Shown here: in pieces, positions 26,815-35,247 of the stretch
Position numbering within the stretch: position 1 is the first letter of the stretch
How the letters are laid out: every line of letters begins with the position of its first letter
Source: DT-110 sp030148525
Lineage (GTDB): Bacteria; Bacteroidota; Bacteroidia; Chitinophagales; Saprospiraceae
Assembly (NCBI GenBank): GCA_965227445.1
Contig: OZ245751.1
Coordinates: 1,426,001 to 1,490,000, forward strand
Direction of reading: 5' to 3'
Length of the DNA stretch: 64,000 nt
Translations under genes and position numbers: made by a program
Notes under the pieces: generated by a model
The model's input: the letters and a program-made list of their open reading frames with translations, nothing else
The model's database searches: none
What the model was told of the DNA's origin: nothing

Positions 26815-27639
26815 TTAATTGAGGTCATCAAAATCTTTGATCACCAGCAGCGGTATCTTCACGGAACGAGCCATTTTCCGCGTAGTACTTCCCTCCAGAA
26901 GTTGCCATAAGCGCGATTTTTTGGAGGTAGTCATGGCCAGTAGTTCGGCTTTATTCTCATCCAGATAGTCGTGCAGTTCCTGTTTGGTGCGTCCGCTGGG
27001 CAGTAACTTAAACTGCATTTGCGTATGGCCGGAATACGCCGTTTCGAGGGCTTCCATGCATTCGCGGTCTTCGTCGCGTTCTTCGGCACGGCCGAGTACG
27101 TGAACCGTCATGATCTTGGAATCAAACTTTTCACTCCACCGACGCAGCATGTTCAGTGCGATCAAATCGTTAAACTGAAAATCGGAACTGAATACAAACC
27201 TATTCAGGCCATTAAACGTCGCTGTATTGGGTACTGCCAACACGGGGCGGTCGGCCCGGCGCAGAATATTGAGGGTCGTATCACTAAAATGTTGATCGGC
27301 ATCAGCATGGGCGCCGGTCATACTCATAATGATAAGGTCCGCCTGGTTCTTTTCCGCTAGTCGCAGTATCCCTTCACCGGGAAAAGCATGAGCTATGTCA
27401 TAGTTGAGCGGGATCTTTTTAAAAGCGTCCGGGGTGTTTGCCGCTGCGAATTCCTGCAATCTTTTCAGGGCTCGATCCTTTTTTTCCTTTTTGCTAAGTA
27501 CATCCGTTCCCGTCGATGGCTTGCCGAAGGGTATGCCGAGGGTAATGGTCGAACCAAAAGCCTTGGCTAATTCGAGCGCATACCGGTATACATTACTGGC
27601 ATGTTCCGAAAACTCAGTAGTGAATAGAATGTTTTTCAT
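26815..27639 (-). CDS. Tandem universal stress protein
   Basis: 274 residues with two UspA folds. The first (1-140) starts MKNILFTTEFSEHASNVYRYALELA and ends with ADLIIMSMTG then PVLAVP; the second (about 145-272) ends with ELLAMTTSKKSRLWQLLEGS and IPLLVIKDF. The ATP-binding GxxGx9GS pattern is degenerate in both halves (MTGAHADADQ; TTSKKSRLWQLLEGST), so nucleotide binding is uncertain. This two-domain form is typical of Bacteroidota. It is monocistronic with a clear terminator; a general stress role is inferred from the family. Confidence 0.9.
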   Translation of the reverse strand: MKNILFTTEFSEHASNVYRYALELAKAFGSTITLGIPFGKPSTGTDVLSKKEKKDRALKRLQEFAAANTPDAFKKIPLNYDIAHAFPGEGILRLAEKNQADLIIMSMTGAHADADQHFSDTTLNILRRADRPVLAVPNTATFNGLNRFVFSSDFQFNDLIALNMLRRWSEKFDSKIMTVHVLGRAEERDEDRECMEALETAYSGHTQMQFKLLPSGRTKQELHDYLDENKAELLAMTTSKKSRLWQLLEGSTTRKMARSVKIPLLVIKDFDDLN

Positions 27640-27747
27640 GTTGGTGTTGGTTTATCTGGTGTATTAGGAAAGAAATACCTTTTAGTTGAAGTATATAGCC
27701 TACCAGTCAAGGTGGCAATGATATTTCTGACCCCTATGATATGATTA

Positions 27748-28260
27748 TTATCGGAATTCCCGGGTGCGCTCCAGCCAAATAAAGGAAAATGGAAAGGCAT
27801 GCTGATCATCGCGGGGATGATTGGCGCGCTTGGTTTCCCTCCAATTGGACGAGGACCAAGGTGGAAAAAAAGCATCACCCTCGAAGGATTCATCGACAAT
27901 GGTTAAAACCATTCGGTCCGCATCATCCAGCGTTTGTTGGTATACTTTGGCGCCACCCAGGATGTATAACTTGTCTGCACCTGCCTGCCTGGCTATCCGG
28001 TAAGCATCGGCCAGTTGGTGTACGACTTGCCCGTGAGGTAATGAATAGTCTTTGCGGGTGGTGAGTACCAGCACATCATCCCGTTCCGAAAAAATCTGGG
28101 AGCCCTGAGCAGATTCATAGGAAGTACGCCCGGTAAGCAGCCAACCATCCTCAATGATTGACAAAAGGTGTTCTTCGTCATCAGGTAAGTCCCAGAGTAA
28201 GGAGCCGTCTTTACCCAGTACCCGGTTTTTCGATATGGCGGCGATAATTACCTTTTCCAT
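27748..28260 (-). CDS. folA: Dihydrofolate reductase
   Basis: 170 residues. It reduces dihydrofolate to tetrahydrofolate with NADPH. Motifs are IIAAISKNRVLGKDGSLLWDLPDDE, with the catalytic Asp at the E. coli Asp27 position, then LLTGRTSYES, VLTTRKDY, KLYILGGAKVYQ for the cofactor site and FEGDAFFP. Length is normal for the family. thyA, its usual partner, is not adjacent. The next gene downstream on the minus strand is the stress protein, 108 bases away. Confidence 0.95.
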   Translation of the reverse strand: MEKVIIAAISKNRVLGKDGSLLWDLPDDEEHLLSIIEDGWLLTGRTSYESAQGSQIFSERDDVLVLTTRKDYSLPHGQVVHQLADAYRIARQAGADKLYILGGAKVYQQTLDDADRMVLTIVDESFEGDAFFPPWSSSNWRETKRANHPRDDQHAFPFSFIWLERTREFR

Positions 28261-28294
28261 ATCTGTATAACGCCGAGGCAGGAATGGGTGTTTA

Positions 28295-28693
28295 CTAGCC
28301 CCGGGCAGTTTGTTCGAGGGCTGCCCGGATACGGGCTACGCTAATGGCGTGGTGGGAGGTATCAAAAACGGCTTTGCCATTCCGAATCAAAATGATTTGG
28401 GGGGATTGATGGGTGACTCCTGTAAGATCGGCAATTTGGTTAGACATATCGCGATGAGCGATTAAGTCGAGGTAATACATATCGACCAACTCAGCGTCCA
28501 GGTCCCAGTCGTGTTCCAGTTGGTGTTTGGCCATTGAGCTGATCCCGCAGCGGGTGCTGTGTTTGAAGATGACCTGTGCCTTGTCGTGAGAACGTTCTAT
28601 GATGGCGTTTAACTGCTCTGCCTGGTCCAGTGTTTGCCAGTAATCGTGAATTCCTTCCTCTTGTGCTTGCCGGTATCTGTCCATGAAACCCAT
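28295..28693 (-). CDS. ytxJ: YtxJ-type monothiol bacilliredoxin-like protein
   Basis: 132 residues from ATG 28693 (MGFMDRYRQ...). It matches the YtxJ family: a thioredoxin fold with a single active-site Cys in IFKHSTRCGISSMAKHQLE, then QSPQIILIRNGKAVFDTSHHAIS at the cis-Pro side. YtxJ is thought to remove bacillithiol from proteins, so the cell may use bacillithiol as its low-molecular-weight thiol. The longer reading frame up to 28816 is ignored, since its extra 41 residues come from the low-complexity repeat region upstream. DHFR follows 34 bases downstream on the same strand, so they may be cotranscribed. Confidence 0.88.
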   Translation of the reverse strand: MGFMDRYRQAQEEGIHDYWQTLDQAEQLNAIIERSHDKAQVIFKHSTRCGISSMAKHQLEHDWDLDAELVDMYYLDLIAHRDMSNQIADLTGVTHQSPQIILIRNGKAVFDTSHHAISVARIRAALEQTARG

Positions 28694-28835
28694 TGATTCC
28701 TGTTTTTGTGGTACGTTTATGTAAATATGATGGATCGCCAAAAAGTTGACAGAGCCGTTGGAAAGATTTGGCCCTCTTTCGCCCATTCCCTCTTTCGCTA
28801 AAGCTTCAGCGGGCATTGCGGGCTTCGGCGAGCAA

Positions 28836-29115
28836 GGGGAGTTGGAGAATTGGGGAAAGGGAGAAAGGGAGAATTGGGGATTCTGGTCGATTCCTGATAG
28901 TGAAGAAATTCACCGTGTCTCGTTTTTCTTGATAAGGGTATGTGGAGATAAGGGGATAAGGAGAATCTAACGTATGTCCTGAATCATGTAATTAAGCCAT
29001 CTAACGCATCGCCAGTCGCTAATTTGGAGAATTGGAGATTGGGGTTACTGATTCATATTCAGTCCAGGTCAACTTCTGATTTCTGACCTCTGACCTCCGA
29101 CCTCCGCTTTCCGAT
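28836..29115. repeat. Low-complexity words GAATTGGGGA and CCGACCTCCGA
   Basis: Repeats of GTTGGAGAATTGGGGA and GGGAGAATTGGGG (28839-28876 and 29022-29046) are followed by TTCTGACCTCTGACCTCCGA words (29080-29112) that run up to the stop of the next gene. The same two word families sit side by side again at 31193-31320. No gene is seen. Confidence 0.65.
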
Positions 29116-29586
29116 TTAAGAATACCATTCCCTCAGAATATAGTCCAGCCGTACCTGCACACCCTCCATGGAGCCAAAGATAGATCGGTGCAACCGACCC
29201 TCAGCATCTATCAATATCCAATGCGGCGTGCCTTCTGCTCCGTAAGCCTCGTAGGTAGCGCTGCCTGTATCCCGATAGTGCTCCAGTTGGAAGCCTCTTT
29301 TTTGGGCTTCCGCCAAAATAGCTTCGGTAGGGTAGGAGTGGCGCCCCAGGTCCACGTGGATGGCCATGATGCGTAGTTGGGGGTAGACTTCGTGAATGCG
29401 CTGCGCCAGCGGTAATCCCCGGTGCAAACAACCGGTACAACCCAGGTTGTAAAAGAACAAAAGGGCGGGGGCTCCGGCCAGGTCATTCAAGCCGGGAGGA
29501 TTGCTGGTCAGTGGTTGCAGTTGAAGAGGTGGAAGCTTGTCGCCTTCCTGAGGGCGGGGTGTTTTATCCATAAGGGCATTTTCCAT
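29116..29586 (-). CDS. Thioredoxin-fold protein of the TlpA/AhpC-TSA type
   Basis: 156 residues from ATG 29586 (MENALMDKTP); ATG 29571 and ATG/alternative codons up to 29646 are also in frame, so the start is uncertain. The core is ALLFFYNLGCTGCLHRGLPL, with a CxxC redox pair, then LRIMAIHVDLGRHSYPTEAI, and the cis-Pro loop GTPHWILIDAEGRLHRS. There is no signal peptide in the shorter form, so it is probably a cytoplasmic thiol-disulfide or peroxide-related enzyme. It sits alone between repeat regions. Confidence 0.82.
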   Translation of the reverse strand: MENALMDKTPRPQEGDKLPPLQLQPLTSNPPGLNDLAGAPALLFFYNLGCTGCLHRGLPLAQRIHEVYPQLRIMAIHVDLGRHSYPTEAILAEAQKRGFQLEHYRDTGSATYEAYGAEGTPHWILIDAEGRLHRSIFGSMEGVQVRLDYILREWYS

Positions 29587-29933
29587 GGTGAACGCCATCA
29601 GGGCTGTCCGGGTTTTGAGTTGGTGTACTGGTCGGGACCTATTCAATCCATTAATCCACCGTAAGCGATTCCCGCAATGCGGTGCATTTCGTAGGAAAGG
29701 ATCGTCAGATCATCCTGCTTGAACTCCCGGGAAGAAGAGTGCCCATACGCCCGGGCTACCGTTACCGGGGCTTGAAAACCTTCAAAAGATCTGTTTTGCT
29801 TTGCTTTGACCATTCTTGTGGGTTCTGCAGTGGATATTCTATTTTACGGTACAAAAGGAATTTGTGACCTGATAAGCTGTCTTCACCTTGTCAGGAAGTG
29901 CTGGAAATAAATCTTATCAGACATTCTAAAATT
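29587..29933. other. Intergenic region between divergent genes
   Basis: It separates the minus-strand thioredoxin-like gene from the plus-strand nuclease gene, so both promoters should be here. I see no repeat, no clear TAnnTTTG box and no credible small gene; the first 60 bases may belong to the thioredoxin-like gene if its longer start is used. Confidence 0.5.
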
Positions 29934-31190
29934 ATGCATAAAAAACTGTTCCTAATTCTGGTTTTCGGGATAATTAGTCTGGCACCAGTATGGGCTCAGC
30001 AACGATCCCTGCAGCGAGCGTCTCTCCAGGCTCAACTCGAAACGATACGGGCTCAGGAAGCTGAATTGCTTTCCCGGATTGAAAAAATGGACCTGGCTGA
30101 TCTGCAAGACACCTTGCTGCCTTTCCTGCCAAAGCTGGATGACGGCGAATACCTGATCCAACATTCCCTCATGGTCCTGGTCTATTCCGAGCCTAACGAG
30201 CAGGCTAAATGGGTGGGCCACGTGTTGAGTCCCCGGGTGATCGAAGGCGAGGTAAATCGCACCAACGACTTTCGTCCCGATCCTCAAGTGCAAACCGGAT
30301 CGGCCGAAGAGGCGGATTACTTTCTCAAATATCTCCAGCCCGATAGCACATATCAGTACGACGGCTACGGCTACGATCGTGGACACCTGGCTCCCTCGGC
30401 CGATTTTCGCTGGTCAGAGATCGCCCTGTCCGAGAGCTACTATTATTCCAATATGTCCCCCCAATTGCCCGATTTTAATCGGGGTATCTGGGCTACGCTG
30501 GAAAACGAACTAAGGGGGTACCTTTACCGGAATCCCACCCATAACCTGATCGTTTTTACCGGTCCTGTTCTGGAGCCCGACCTGCCGATACAAGAACGCA
30601 GCCCCAATCAATTGACCATCCCCCGGCAGTACTGGAAAGTAGTGTATGACCCGTCAGCAGGACGAATGATCGGTTTTCTCCTGCCCAACGAGGGTAGTGA
30701 AAACCCGGTTTCCCGTTTTGTTGTGCCCGTAGATGAGGTCGAACGAGCCACCGGCATCGACCTGTATCCCAACCTACCCGACGACCGGGAAACTCGTCTG
30801 GAAGCCACTGTAGATAAAGCGGCCTGGCTGGAATCCGTTGCACGTGGCGAAGTTGAGCCCCTGGATGCGACTACGTTACCTCGCAACCACTTCAATACCA
30901 TTCAGGCTCGTCGCTACATGGATCAGTCTACCGACGTTCACGTCTGCGGTAAGGTGGTCGGGGCTCGCACCAGTCGTGCCGGCAATGTACTCCTCAACCT
31001 CGACAAAAAGTATCCCAATCAGATATTCACGGTATTCATACGCAAGGAAAAACTGATCAACTTCCCCTACGATCCGGAGGAAGCCTTTAAGGGTAAAACC
31101 ATCTGTGCCCGCGGCCGGGTGGTGAACCTTTCCGGTAAGCCCGCTATGTTTATCGAAGATGCCAACGACCTGACTTCGCTGAGGAAGTAG
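29934..31190 (+). CDS. Secreted NucA/EndoG-type non-specific endonuclease with C-terminal OB-like domain
   Basis: 418 residues. The signal peptide starts at ATG 29934 (MHKKLFLILVFGIISLAPVWA) and is followed by a short coiled coil (QLETIRAQEAELLSRIEKM). The DNA/RNA non-specific endonuclease domain has the active-site motif YDRGHLAPSADF (His151), then YYYSNMSPQLPDFNRGIW and NLIVFTGPVL. It cleaves DNA and RNA with a metal ion. The last roughly 90 residues (CGKVVGARTSRAGNVLLNLD...ICARGRVVNLSGKPAMFIED) look like an OB-fold domain of the kind that binds nucleic acid, an uncommon fusion. It is expected to act in the periplasm or outside the cell, for nutrient recovery or as a secreted defence enzyme. 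It is a single gene. Confidence 0.9.
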   Translation: MHKKLFLILVFGIISLAPVWAQQRSLQRASLQAQLETIRAQEAELLSRIEKMDLADLQDTLLPFLPKLDDGEYLIQHSLMVLVYSEPNEQAKWVGHVLSPRVIEGEVNRTNDFRPDPQVQTGSAEEADYFLKYLQPDSTYQYDGYGYDRGHLAPSADFRWSEIALSESYYYSNMSPQLPDFNRGIWATLENELRGYLYRNPTHNLIVFTGPVLEPDLPIQERSPNQLTIPRQYWKVVYDPSAGRMIGFLLPNEGSENPVSRFVVPVDEVERATGIDLYPNLPDDRETRLEATVDKAAWLESVARGEVEPLDATTLPRNHFNTIQARRYMDQSTDVHVCGKVVGARTSRAGNVLLNLDKKYPNQIFTVFIRKEKLINFPYDPEEAFKGKTICARGRVVNLSGKPAMFIEDANDLTSLRK

Positions 31191-31192
31191 GA

Positions 31193-31410
31193 TTGGAGAA
31201 TTGGAGAATTGGGGAATTGGAGAAAGGGAGATGTTTTCGAGGTCTATATTTACACCACCGCTAAAGCGGGTGGGCTTATTACTTCCGACCTCCGATTTCC
31301 GATTTCCGATTTCCGATTTCGAAAACCCTCACACCTTCTCTGCCCGCCGAAGTCCGTACGGACGAAGGCGGGAAACCTCAAACCTCAAACCTCAAACCTC
31401 AAACCTGGTA
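31193..31410. repeat. Mosaic of four repeat words
   Basis: In order: TTGGAGAATTGGGGAATTGG words (31193-31230), CCGACCTCCGATTTCCGA words (31282-31320), a palindrome CCCGCC...GGCGGG around TCCGTACGGA (31343-31372) and a tandem CCTCAAA heptad (31373-31408). Each word family also occurs elsewhere in this window. There is no gene. The heptad runs to within a few bases of the GH130 stop codon. Confidence 0.75.
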
Positions 31411-32601
31411 TCACATATGATAATGGTGCAAAAACGCCTGATTCTTCTCGATCATCTGGCGGCGTTGCTCAGCGCTCTCGCCGGAGTGGACGGCATCGGG
31501 CGGGGTATGCATTACGTAGTCGATCATCCGCTCGAGGGAAGAGGTAGCTACCTGCAAACGCGTGTCGGCTGAGGCATAGTAAATGTACAGGGTGCCATCG
31601 GGCCGGGCGATCCAGCCGTTGCTGAACAGTACGTTACCGACGTCACCCTGTCGTTCTTCGGCATTGGGAGCGATGAGGTATCCGCCGGGGCGATGGATGA
31701 TGCGATTGGGCTCATCCAGGGCCGTCATAAAGGCGTACAGTACGTAACGATATCCATCTGCCGTCTGGCGGACACCGTGAGCTAATTGCAGCCAGCCGTG
31801 CTCGGTTTTAATGGGGGCGGGGCCCAGTCCATTTTTCAATTCATTGATGGTGTTGTAGCGGCGTGGCTCGAATACCGTTTCGGTATCAATGACGGGGCTG
31901 GTAATATCCTCACAGAGTCCCCAGGCGATGCCCATGCCCGAACCGGCGTGAATGAATCCGTCTTGCGGACGGGTATAGAAAGCGTATTTACCGTCGATAA
32001 ATTCGGGGTGCAGCACGCAATTCCGTTGCTGTGGTGCCGGCGTTTGCAGGTTGGGCAGTCGCTCCCATTCTTTGAGGTCTTTGGTGCGGGCCAGCCCGCA
32101 CTGGGCCATGGCAGCATTGGGCTGATCCCGGTGTTGGGGATGCTGCTTTTCACTGCAGAAAACGCCGTAGATCCAACCGTCTTCGTGTCGGGTCAGACGC
32201 ATATCGTAGATGTTCACTTCGTGCTCCAGGTGAGGAATATCAATGGGATGGTCCCAGAACCGAAAACGGTCCACGCCCGACAGGCTTTCCGCCACCCCGA
32301 AGAACGACTTGCGATCGTACCCTTCCAGGCGTGCTACCAGGAGTATTTTTTCGTCTATCTCAATGGCACCGGCGTTGAAAACAGAGTTTACCCCCAGGCG
32401 GACCATCAAATGTGGATTAGTGGCCGGATCGAGGTCGTATTGCCAGTGGATGGGTACGTGTTGGGCGCTGAGCACCGGATGAGCGTAGCGGTCGAATATG
32501 CCATTGCCCAGCCCCAACCGGCGATTGGTGCGGTTAATGGTGTACTCGTATTCCGAGTAGAGTTGGAAAAGCCGTTTTTCGTAGGTTGTGTTTTGCAGCA
32601 T
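31411..32601 (-). CDS. GH130 mannosylglucose phosphorylase-like enzyme
   Basis: 396 residues, full length for GH130 subfamily 1. Conserved blocks are GNGIFDRYAHPVLSAQHVP, WQYDLDPATNPHLM, FNAGAIEIDEKILLVARLEG, NIYDMRLTRHEDGWIYGVFC, VLHPEFIDGKYAFYTRPQDG and NVLFSNGWIARPDGTLYIYY. The best match in my memory is the Bacteroides 4-O-beta-D-mannosyl-D-glucose phosphorylase (EC 2.4.1.281), which splits mannosylglucose with phosphate. There is no signal peptide, so it is cytoplasmic. It starts three bases after the stop of the TesB-like gene, an unusual partner; no mannanase, epimerase or sugar transporter is nearby. The subfamily call is strong, the exact substrate inferred. Confidence 0.9.
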   Translation of the reverse strand: MLQNTTYEKRLFQLYSEYEYTINRTNRRLGLGNGIFDRYAHPVLSAQHVPIHWQYDLDPATNPHLMVRLGVNSVFNAGAIEIDEKILLVARLEGYDRKSFFGVAESLSGVDRFRFWDHPIDIPHLEHEVNIYDMRLTRHEDGWIYGVFCSEKQHPQHRDQPNAAMAQCGLARTKDLKEWERLPNLQTPAPQQRNCVLHPEFIDGKYAFYTRPQDGFIHAGSGMGIAWGLCEDITSPVIDTETVFEPRRYNTINELKNGLGPAPIKTEHGWLQLAHGVRQTADGYRYVLYAFMTALDEPNRIIHRPGGYLIAPNAEERQGDVGNVLFSNGWIARPDGTLYIYYASADTRLQVATSSLERMIDYVMHTPPDAVHSGESAEQRRQMIEKNQAFLHHYHM

Positions 32602-32604
32602 GAT

Positions 32605-33468
32605 TTATTTCTTTTTGCGCGGACGGATCAATCCTTCCTGTACAACAGATGCGACCAGTTTCCCTTCCCGGGAAAAAATATTTCCCCGCGTAAAGCCGCG
32701 GGCATTTGACGCGCTGGGGCTGTCAATGGCGTACAGTAACCACTCATCCATGCGCACTTGCCGGTGGAAATACATGGCATGGTCCAGGCTGGCCAGTTGC
32801 ACGTTGCCAAAGGAAGCTTCATTGCCGTGCGGAAGCAGCGCGGTGGTCAGTAAATTGTAATCCGATGTATAAGCCAATACACACTGGTGAGCCCGGCGAT
32901 CATTGGGCATGGTACCCTTCGCTTTCATCCAGACGTGGCGATAGGGGCTGCTTTTGCCCGGAAGGGCGGGGTTGATGAGCTCCACCGGCCGAAACTCAAT
33001 CGGGCGCTCGATATTCAGGAAGTTGCGAATATTTTCCGGCAACATTTCACCGTATTGTTCGACCATATCCTCCCAGCTAACCAGCACCTCGGGTGGAGAA
33101 ACATTGGGCATGTTTATCTGGTGATCAAAACCTTCCTGTGTCAGCTGAAACGAGGCCGACATCAAAAAGATGGCCTCGCCGTTTTGGATAGCCTGTACCC
33201 GACGAGTAGTAAAACTACCTCCGTCCCGGATACGGTCGACCTGGAAGATAATGGGCGTATCCAGGGAGCCGGGCAGAATGAAATAGGCGTGGAGGGAATG
33301 TACGAACCGGTCTTCCGGGGTGGTTCGCATGGCGGCATAGAGGGATTGAGCCAACACCTGGCCGCCAAAGACCCGGCTGCTGCCGACACTACTGCTTTCT
33401 CCCCGGAATAAATTTTCTTCAATTTTCTCTAATTCCAGTAGTTCCAGTAAGTTCTGGACTTCCTTCAT
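32605..33468 (-). CDS. tesB: Acyl-CoA thioesterase II (TesB)
   Basis: 287 residues with the TesB double-hotdog pattern: FGGQVLAQSLYAAMRT at about 34-49, VHSLHAYFILPGSLDTPI, DGGSFTTRRVQAIQNGEAIF in the first half, and SLDHAMYFHRQVRMDEWLLY in the second, with the Asp of the Asp/Gln/Thr active site. It hydrolyses medium- to long-chain acyl-CoA to free fatty acid. It lies upstream of the GH130 gene with a three-base gap, so the two are one transcript. A conserved palindromic element (33484-33571) lies just before the start codon and may contain the promoter. Confidence 0.93.
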   Translation of the reverse strand: MKEVQNLLELLELEKIEENLFRGESSSVGSSRVFGGQVLAQSLYAAMRTTPEDRFVHSLHAYFILPGSLDTPIIFQVDRIRDGGSFTTRRVQAIQNGEAIFLMSASFQLTQEGFDHQINMPNVSPPEVLVSWEDMVEQYGEMLPENIRNFLNIERPIEFRPVELINPALPGKSSPYRHVWMKAKGTMPNDRRAHQCVLAYTSDYNLLTTALLPHGNEASFGNVQLASLDHAMYFHRQVRMDEWLLYAIDSPSASNARGFTRGNIFSREGKLVASVVQEGLIRPRKKK

Positions 33469-33483
33469 AATGGTGGTATTTTT

Positions 33484-33571
33484 AACGTAAGGTTGGGGGC
33501 AGCAGTTCGGTAAATTACTGAAGGCTACAATCTTACGTTGTATTTAGTATAGGGCATTGGGTAGTAGGACT
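33484..33571 (+). repeat. AACGTAAGGTTGGG element, copy b
   Basis: It has the same 88-bp layout as 22650-22737: AACGTAAGGTTGGG, a spacer, TCTTACGTT, then GTATTTAGTATAGGG and GGTAGTAGGA. It lies 15 bases upstream of the tesB start. Confidence 0.75.
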
Positions 33572-33607
33572 TGTTTAAATCCAAATACCAAATACCAATT
33601 ACGCTGT

Positions 33608-33667
33608 ACCGGGAGGTTGGGCATTGAAAATGGTCACTTTAAGATATCATCTACGCCCAGCCTCACG
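33608..33667. repeat. ACCGGGAGGTTGGGC palindrome, copy c
   Basis: ACCGGGAGGTTGGGC and GCCCAGCCTCACG form the arms of an imperfect inverted repeat. A sister copy is at 48013-48070. The arms are close in sequence to the AACGTAAGGTTGGG elements, so they may be one family. The rest of the 33469-33828 gap shows no gene. Confidence 0.6.
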
Positions 33668-33828
33668 ATATTTTTACCAAAAATAGGTCATTGCCACTGG
33701 GATAAAAAATGCCCGGAATATTCTGGTAACTTTTCCTACACAGGTTTCGTATCTTGTTGATATACGGCCAAAAATGAATTGGGCTGCGCCCGCTGTATTT
33801 CTGCTTTTCAGTCATTTGCCGGAATACT

Positions 33829-34725
33829 ATGAGAAAAACGAGTCTGGCAGGTACCGGGCAGCGATACCTAATTTGGTATCTCCTGCTTTTTTGTTTGCCT
33901 GCTTCCTACGGAAATGATAGCCTGCGCTGGCATTCCCTGTACCTGATTGCGGATAACGACCATTTTCGCCTGGTCGATAAAAGCGATCAGTTTTACACCA
34001 GCGGGTTTGAGGCTGGTTTGGAGTGGACACCCCGTTCACGCTGGCTTTCGGGTGCATATCGGCCCTTTTTTGGACGGTCCTTGCCAACTTCCTGTGCACT
34101 GTTTGTTCGCCATCAGATCTTTTCACCTACCAATATTCAGTTTCCGGATCAGTACCGCGTCGATTACCCGTACAGTGGCCTGTTGGTTGCCGGCCTTTCG
34201 GCAAAAAGCGACCATCGGGAGTGGCAGTATATGGTCGGTTTTCGGGGACCGCTGGCGCAGGGGGAGTCCTTACAGCGCTTCATGCATAAGCTCAACGGGT
34301 ATCGTGAACCAGTGGGCTGGAACCAGCAAATGGGCCATCAGTTGCTTTTGCAGGTCAATGGTCTGACCGAGCAGACCGTATGGTCGGGAAAAAGTTGGTA
34401 TGCTTCCCTCAATCAGGAGTGGCGAATTGGAAATATACGAACCTCCGGGGCAACTGGCTTTTCTCTCGGGGCCTTCCAAAACCGATGGACGTGTTCCCTG
34501 ACTTTTTTGGCGGAAGCTGTACTCTACAATGGTCAAATTCCGAATGGATGGACCACCCACCAGGATAATCTCCATTCGTTTGTGCTTCATTCCCGACTTG
34601 ATGTTCAAATACCATTCGGACGGTTTGACCTGGAGCTCGGGCAGTGGTTCATCAGCAGCGAATTACGGGGACGTGAGGCCCATGGCTGGGGACGGATCGG
34701 TCTGCGCTACCATTTACTTCGTTAA
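33829..34725 (+). CDS. LpxR-like outer-membrane protein (DUF2219)
   Basis: 298 residues. The N-terminus has a signal-like hydrophobic segment (YLIWYLLLFCLPASYG). It then shows the pattern of the lipid A 3'-O-deacylase LpxR family: LIADNDHFRLVDKSDQFYTSGFEAGLEW, IFSPTNIQFPDQYRVDYPYSGLLVAG, and a 12-strand-like beta-barrel to the end. In characterised members the enzyme sits in the outer membrane and removes the 3' acyl chains from lipid A. The usual catalytic His was not located with confidence, so activity is uncertain. It is a single gene; its upstream gap is full of palindromic repeats. Confidence 0.75.
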   Translation: MRKTSLAGTGQRYLIWYLLLFCLPASYGNDSLRWHSLYLIADNDHFRLVDKSDQFYTSGFEAGLEWTPRSRWLSGAYRPFFGRSLPTSCALFVRHQIFSPTNIQFPDQYRVDYPYSGLLVAGLSAKSDHREWQYMVGFRGPLAQGESLQRFMHKLNGYREPVGWNQQMGHQLLLQVNGLTEQTVWSGKSWYASLNQEWRIGNIRTSGATGFSLGAFQNRWTCSLTFLAEAVLYNGQIPNGWTTHQDNLHSFVLHSRLDVQIPFGRFDLELGQWFISSELRGREAHGWGRIGLRYHLLR

Positions 34726-34736
34726 AGTATTGCTAA

Positions 34737-35126
34737 AGTGGAAAAGCCCTGGAAGCCGAACTGCTATCAGCCCGGGAACAATCCGACCAGCGCAACGAAT
34801 CGGTCATTCGCATTATCGACGTTGCCACCGACCTGGCGTCCCCGGATTCTGAAAATGATGTTTCACGCGAAGGTGATGAAGACTGGACAGTGGAAGAAAT
34901 CCGCAATCATCGGCGACTGACCAACCTCAATGAACGCTTCGAATACTGGGCTTCTCAGTCTTTGCGGAAAACAAATGTACCTGCGGGTTACAAAATGAGC
35001 AGAACTATCCAATTTAACCGCATCGACAATGCGCCCGCCATACGCATAGAGTGTACCCTCAACGGCCAGAATATTGCGGTTCGTTACGATCAGCGGCTGG
35101 TAAGGCCGGCGGACTTGCGCAATTGA
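34737..35126 (+). pseudogene. Remnant of an unknown gene (3' part only)
   Basis: The frame is open from just after TAA 34734-34736 to TGA 35124-35126, 129 codons, and reads like real protein: ALEAELLSAREQSDQRNE, then a helical charged region and RTIQFNRIDNAPAIRIECTL. There is no ATG or GTG before codon 52 (GTG 34890), so the 5' end seems lost. A short product from GTG 34890 (78 residues) is possible. I do not recognise the family. It begins 11 bases after the LpxR-like gene, as if a deletion joined them. Confidence 0.5.
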
Positions 35127-35240
35127 CCGAGACTGTAGAGAAAGAAGGGACTCAAGGGACTAAAAAGACTGTAGAGAAAGAAGAGACCGAAGAATACTTC
35201 TTTCTCTCCAGTCCCTTAAATCTCTGCAGTCTCTCCTTTC
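35127..35240. repeat. AGAGACTGTAGAG words in inverted arrangement
   Basis: GACTGTAGAGAAAGAAG occurs twice (35131 and 35169 regions), then the complementary CTTTCTCTCCAGTCCCTT and CTGCAGTCTCTCCTTTC. The two halves can pair into a long imperfect hairpin. It lies tail-side of the isoaspartyl peptidase gene and may help termination. Confidence 0.6.
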
Positions 35241-35247
35241 TCGGCAA

